From contig CAMFYM010000024.1 of the NCBI GenBank assembly GCA_946002045.1, positions 1-14,645 on the forward strand: DNA of 14,645 nt, given 5' to 3'. Below, one piece after another: positions 14,602 to 14,645 of this stretch. The stretch comes from an uncultured Clostridia bacterium (GTDB taxonomy: Bacteria > Bacillota > Clostridia > Oscillospirales > Acutalibacteraceae). The first letter of the stretch is position 1; each line of letters begins with the position of its first letter. Below the pieces are notes generated by a model. It made no database searches. It saw nothing but the letters and a program-made list of their open reading frames with translations, and was not told the DNA's origin. The translations under genes were made by a program, and so were the position numbers.

Positions 14602-14645
14602 CTGTCTCTTATACACATCTGACGCTGCCGACGAAGGCTTAGGTG
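14602..14645. other. Illumina Nextera adapter read-through (artefact)
   Basis: From 14602 the sequence is CTGTCTCTTATACACATCT, the Nextera mosaic end, followed by GACGCTGCCGACGA (14621-14634). Together they are the reverse complement of the read-1 transposase adapter. AGGCTTAG (14635-14642) matches the reverse complement of an i5 index I remember as CTAAGCCT (N/S508), and GTG begins the flow-cell primer tail. These 44 bases are not part of the genome; true sequence ends at or before 14601. Confidence 0.97.

Overview
The window is ordinary chromosomal DNA from a low-GC, endospore-forming anaerobe of the Clostridia. A gut Oscillospiraceae/Ruminococcaceae-type organism is my inference from gene content and style, not a sequence match. 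The evidence is a full gerA-gerB-gerC germinant-receptor operon, a DUF421/DUF4363 pair, a 56-residue clostridial 2[4Fe-4S] ferredoxin, the Firmicutes darA-holB-ricT cluster, frequent TTG/GTG starts and GGTGAT-type Shine-Dalgarno sites. No tRNA, rRNA, CRISPR array, transposase or prophage gene was seen.

Layout. (1) 3-2588, + strand: the 3' part of an HlyD/MacA-like adaptor with a striking threonine-rich block, then a MacB/FtsX-type permease, closed by a strong terminator at 2596-2633. The ATPase that should power them is not in the window. (2) 2634-3831, +: a promoter, a leader hairpin with a UACG loop, and a NahK-like sugar/hexosamine kinase of the APH fold. (3) 3838-4918, -: DUF4363 and DUF421 membrane proteins, divergent from (4) 5013-8614, +: gerA, gerB and gerC with overlapping ends. 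(5) 8589-8747, -: a 52-codon membrane peptide gene with a perfect ribosome binding site whose end is antisense to the end of gerC. (6) 8760-12039, +: a consensus promoter, a leader palindrome, citrate synthase, an unknown eight-helix membrane protein and an AEC-family permease, spaced as one operon. (7) 12096-13472 and on to 14326, +: a promoter, darA (c-di-AMP receptor), holB (clamp-loader delta prime) and ricT (PSP1/YaaT). (8) 14333-14567, +: ferredoxin with its own promoter. (9) 14602-14645: not biological. It is Illumina Nextera adapter read-through, including what looks like an i5 index.

How the parts work together. GerA/B/C should form one germinant receptor in the spore inner membrane, and the divergent DUF421/DUF4363 genes may also serve the spore. 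Citrate synthase makes citrate, and the linked AEC carrier may move organic acids. DarA, HolB and RicT join c-di-AMP sensing, replication and RNA-processing control in the conserved Firmicutes order, but without yaaR and yabA.

I see no convincing new multi-gene defence or mobile system. The items most worth checking are the antisense small membrane ORF at 8589-8747, the threonine-rich insertion in the efflux adaptor, the two leader hairpins, the citrate synthase/unknown membrane protein/AEC operon, and the adapter at the 3' end.
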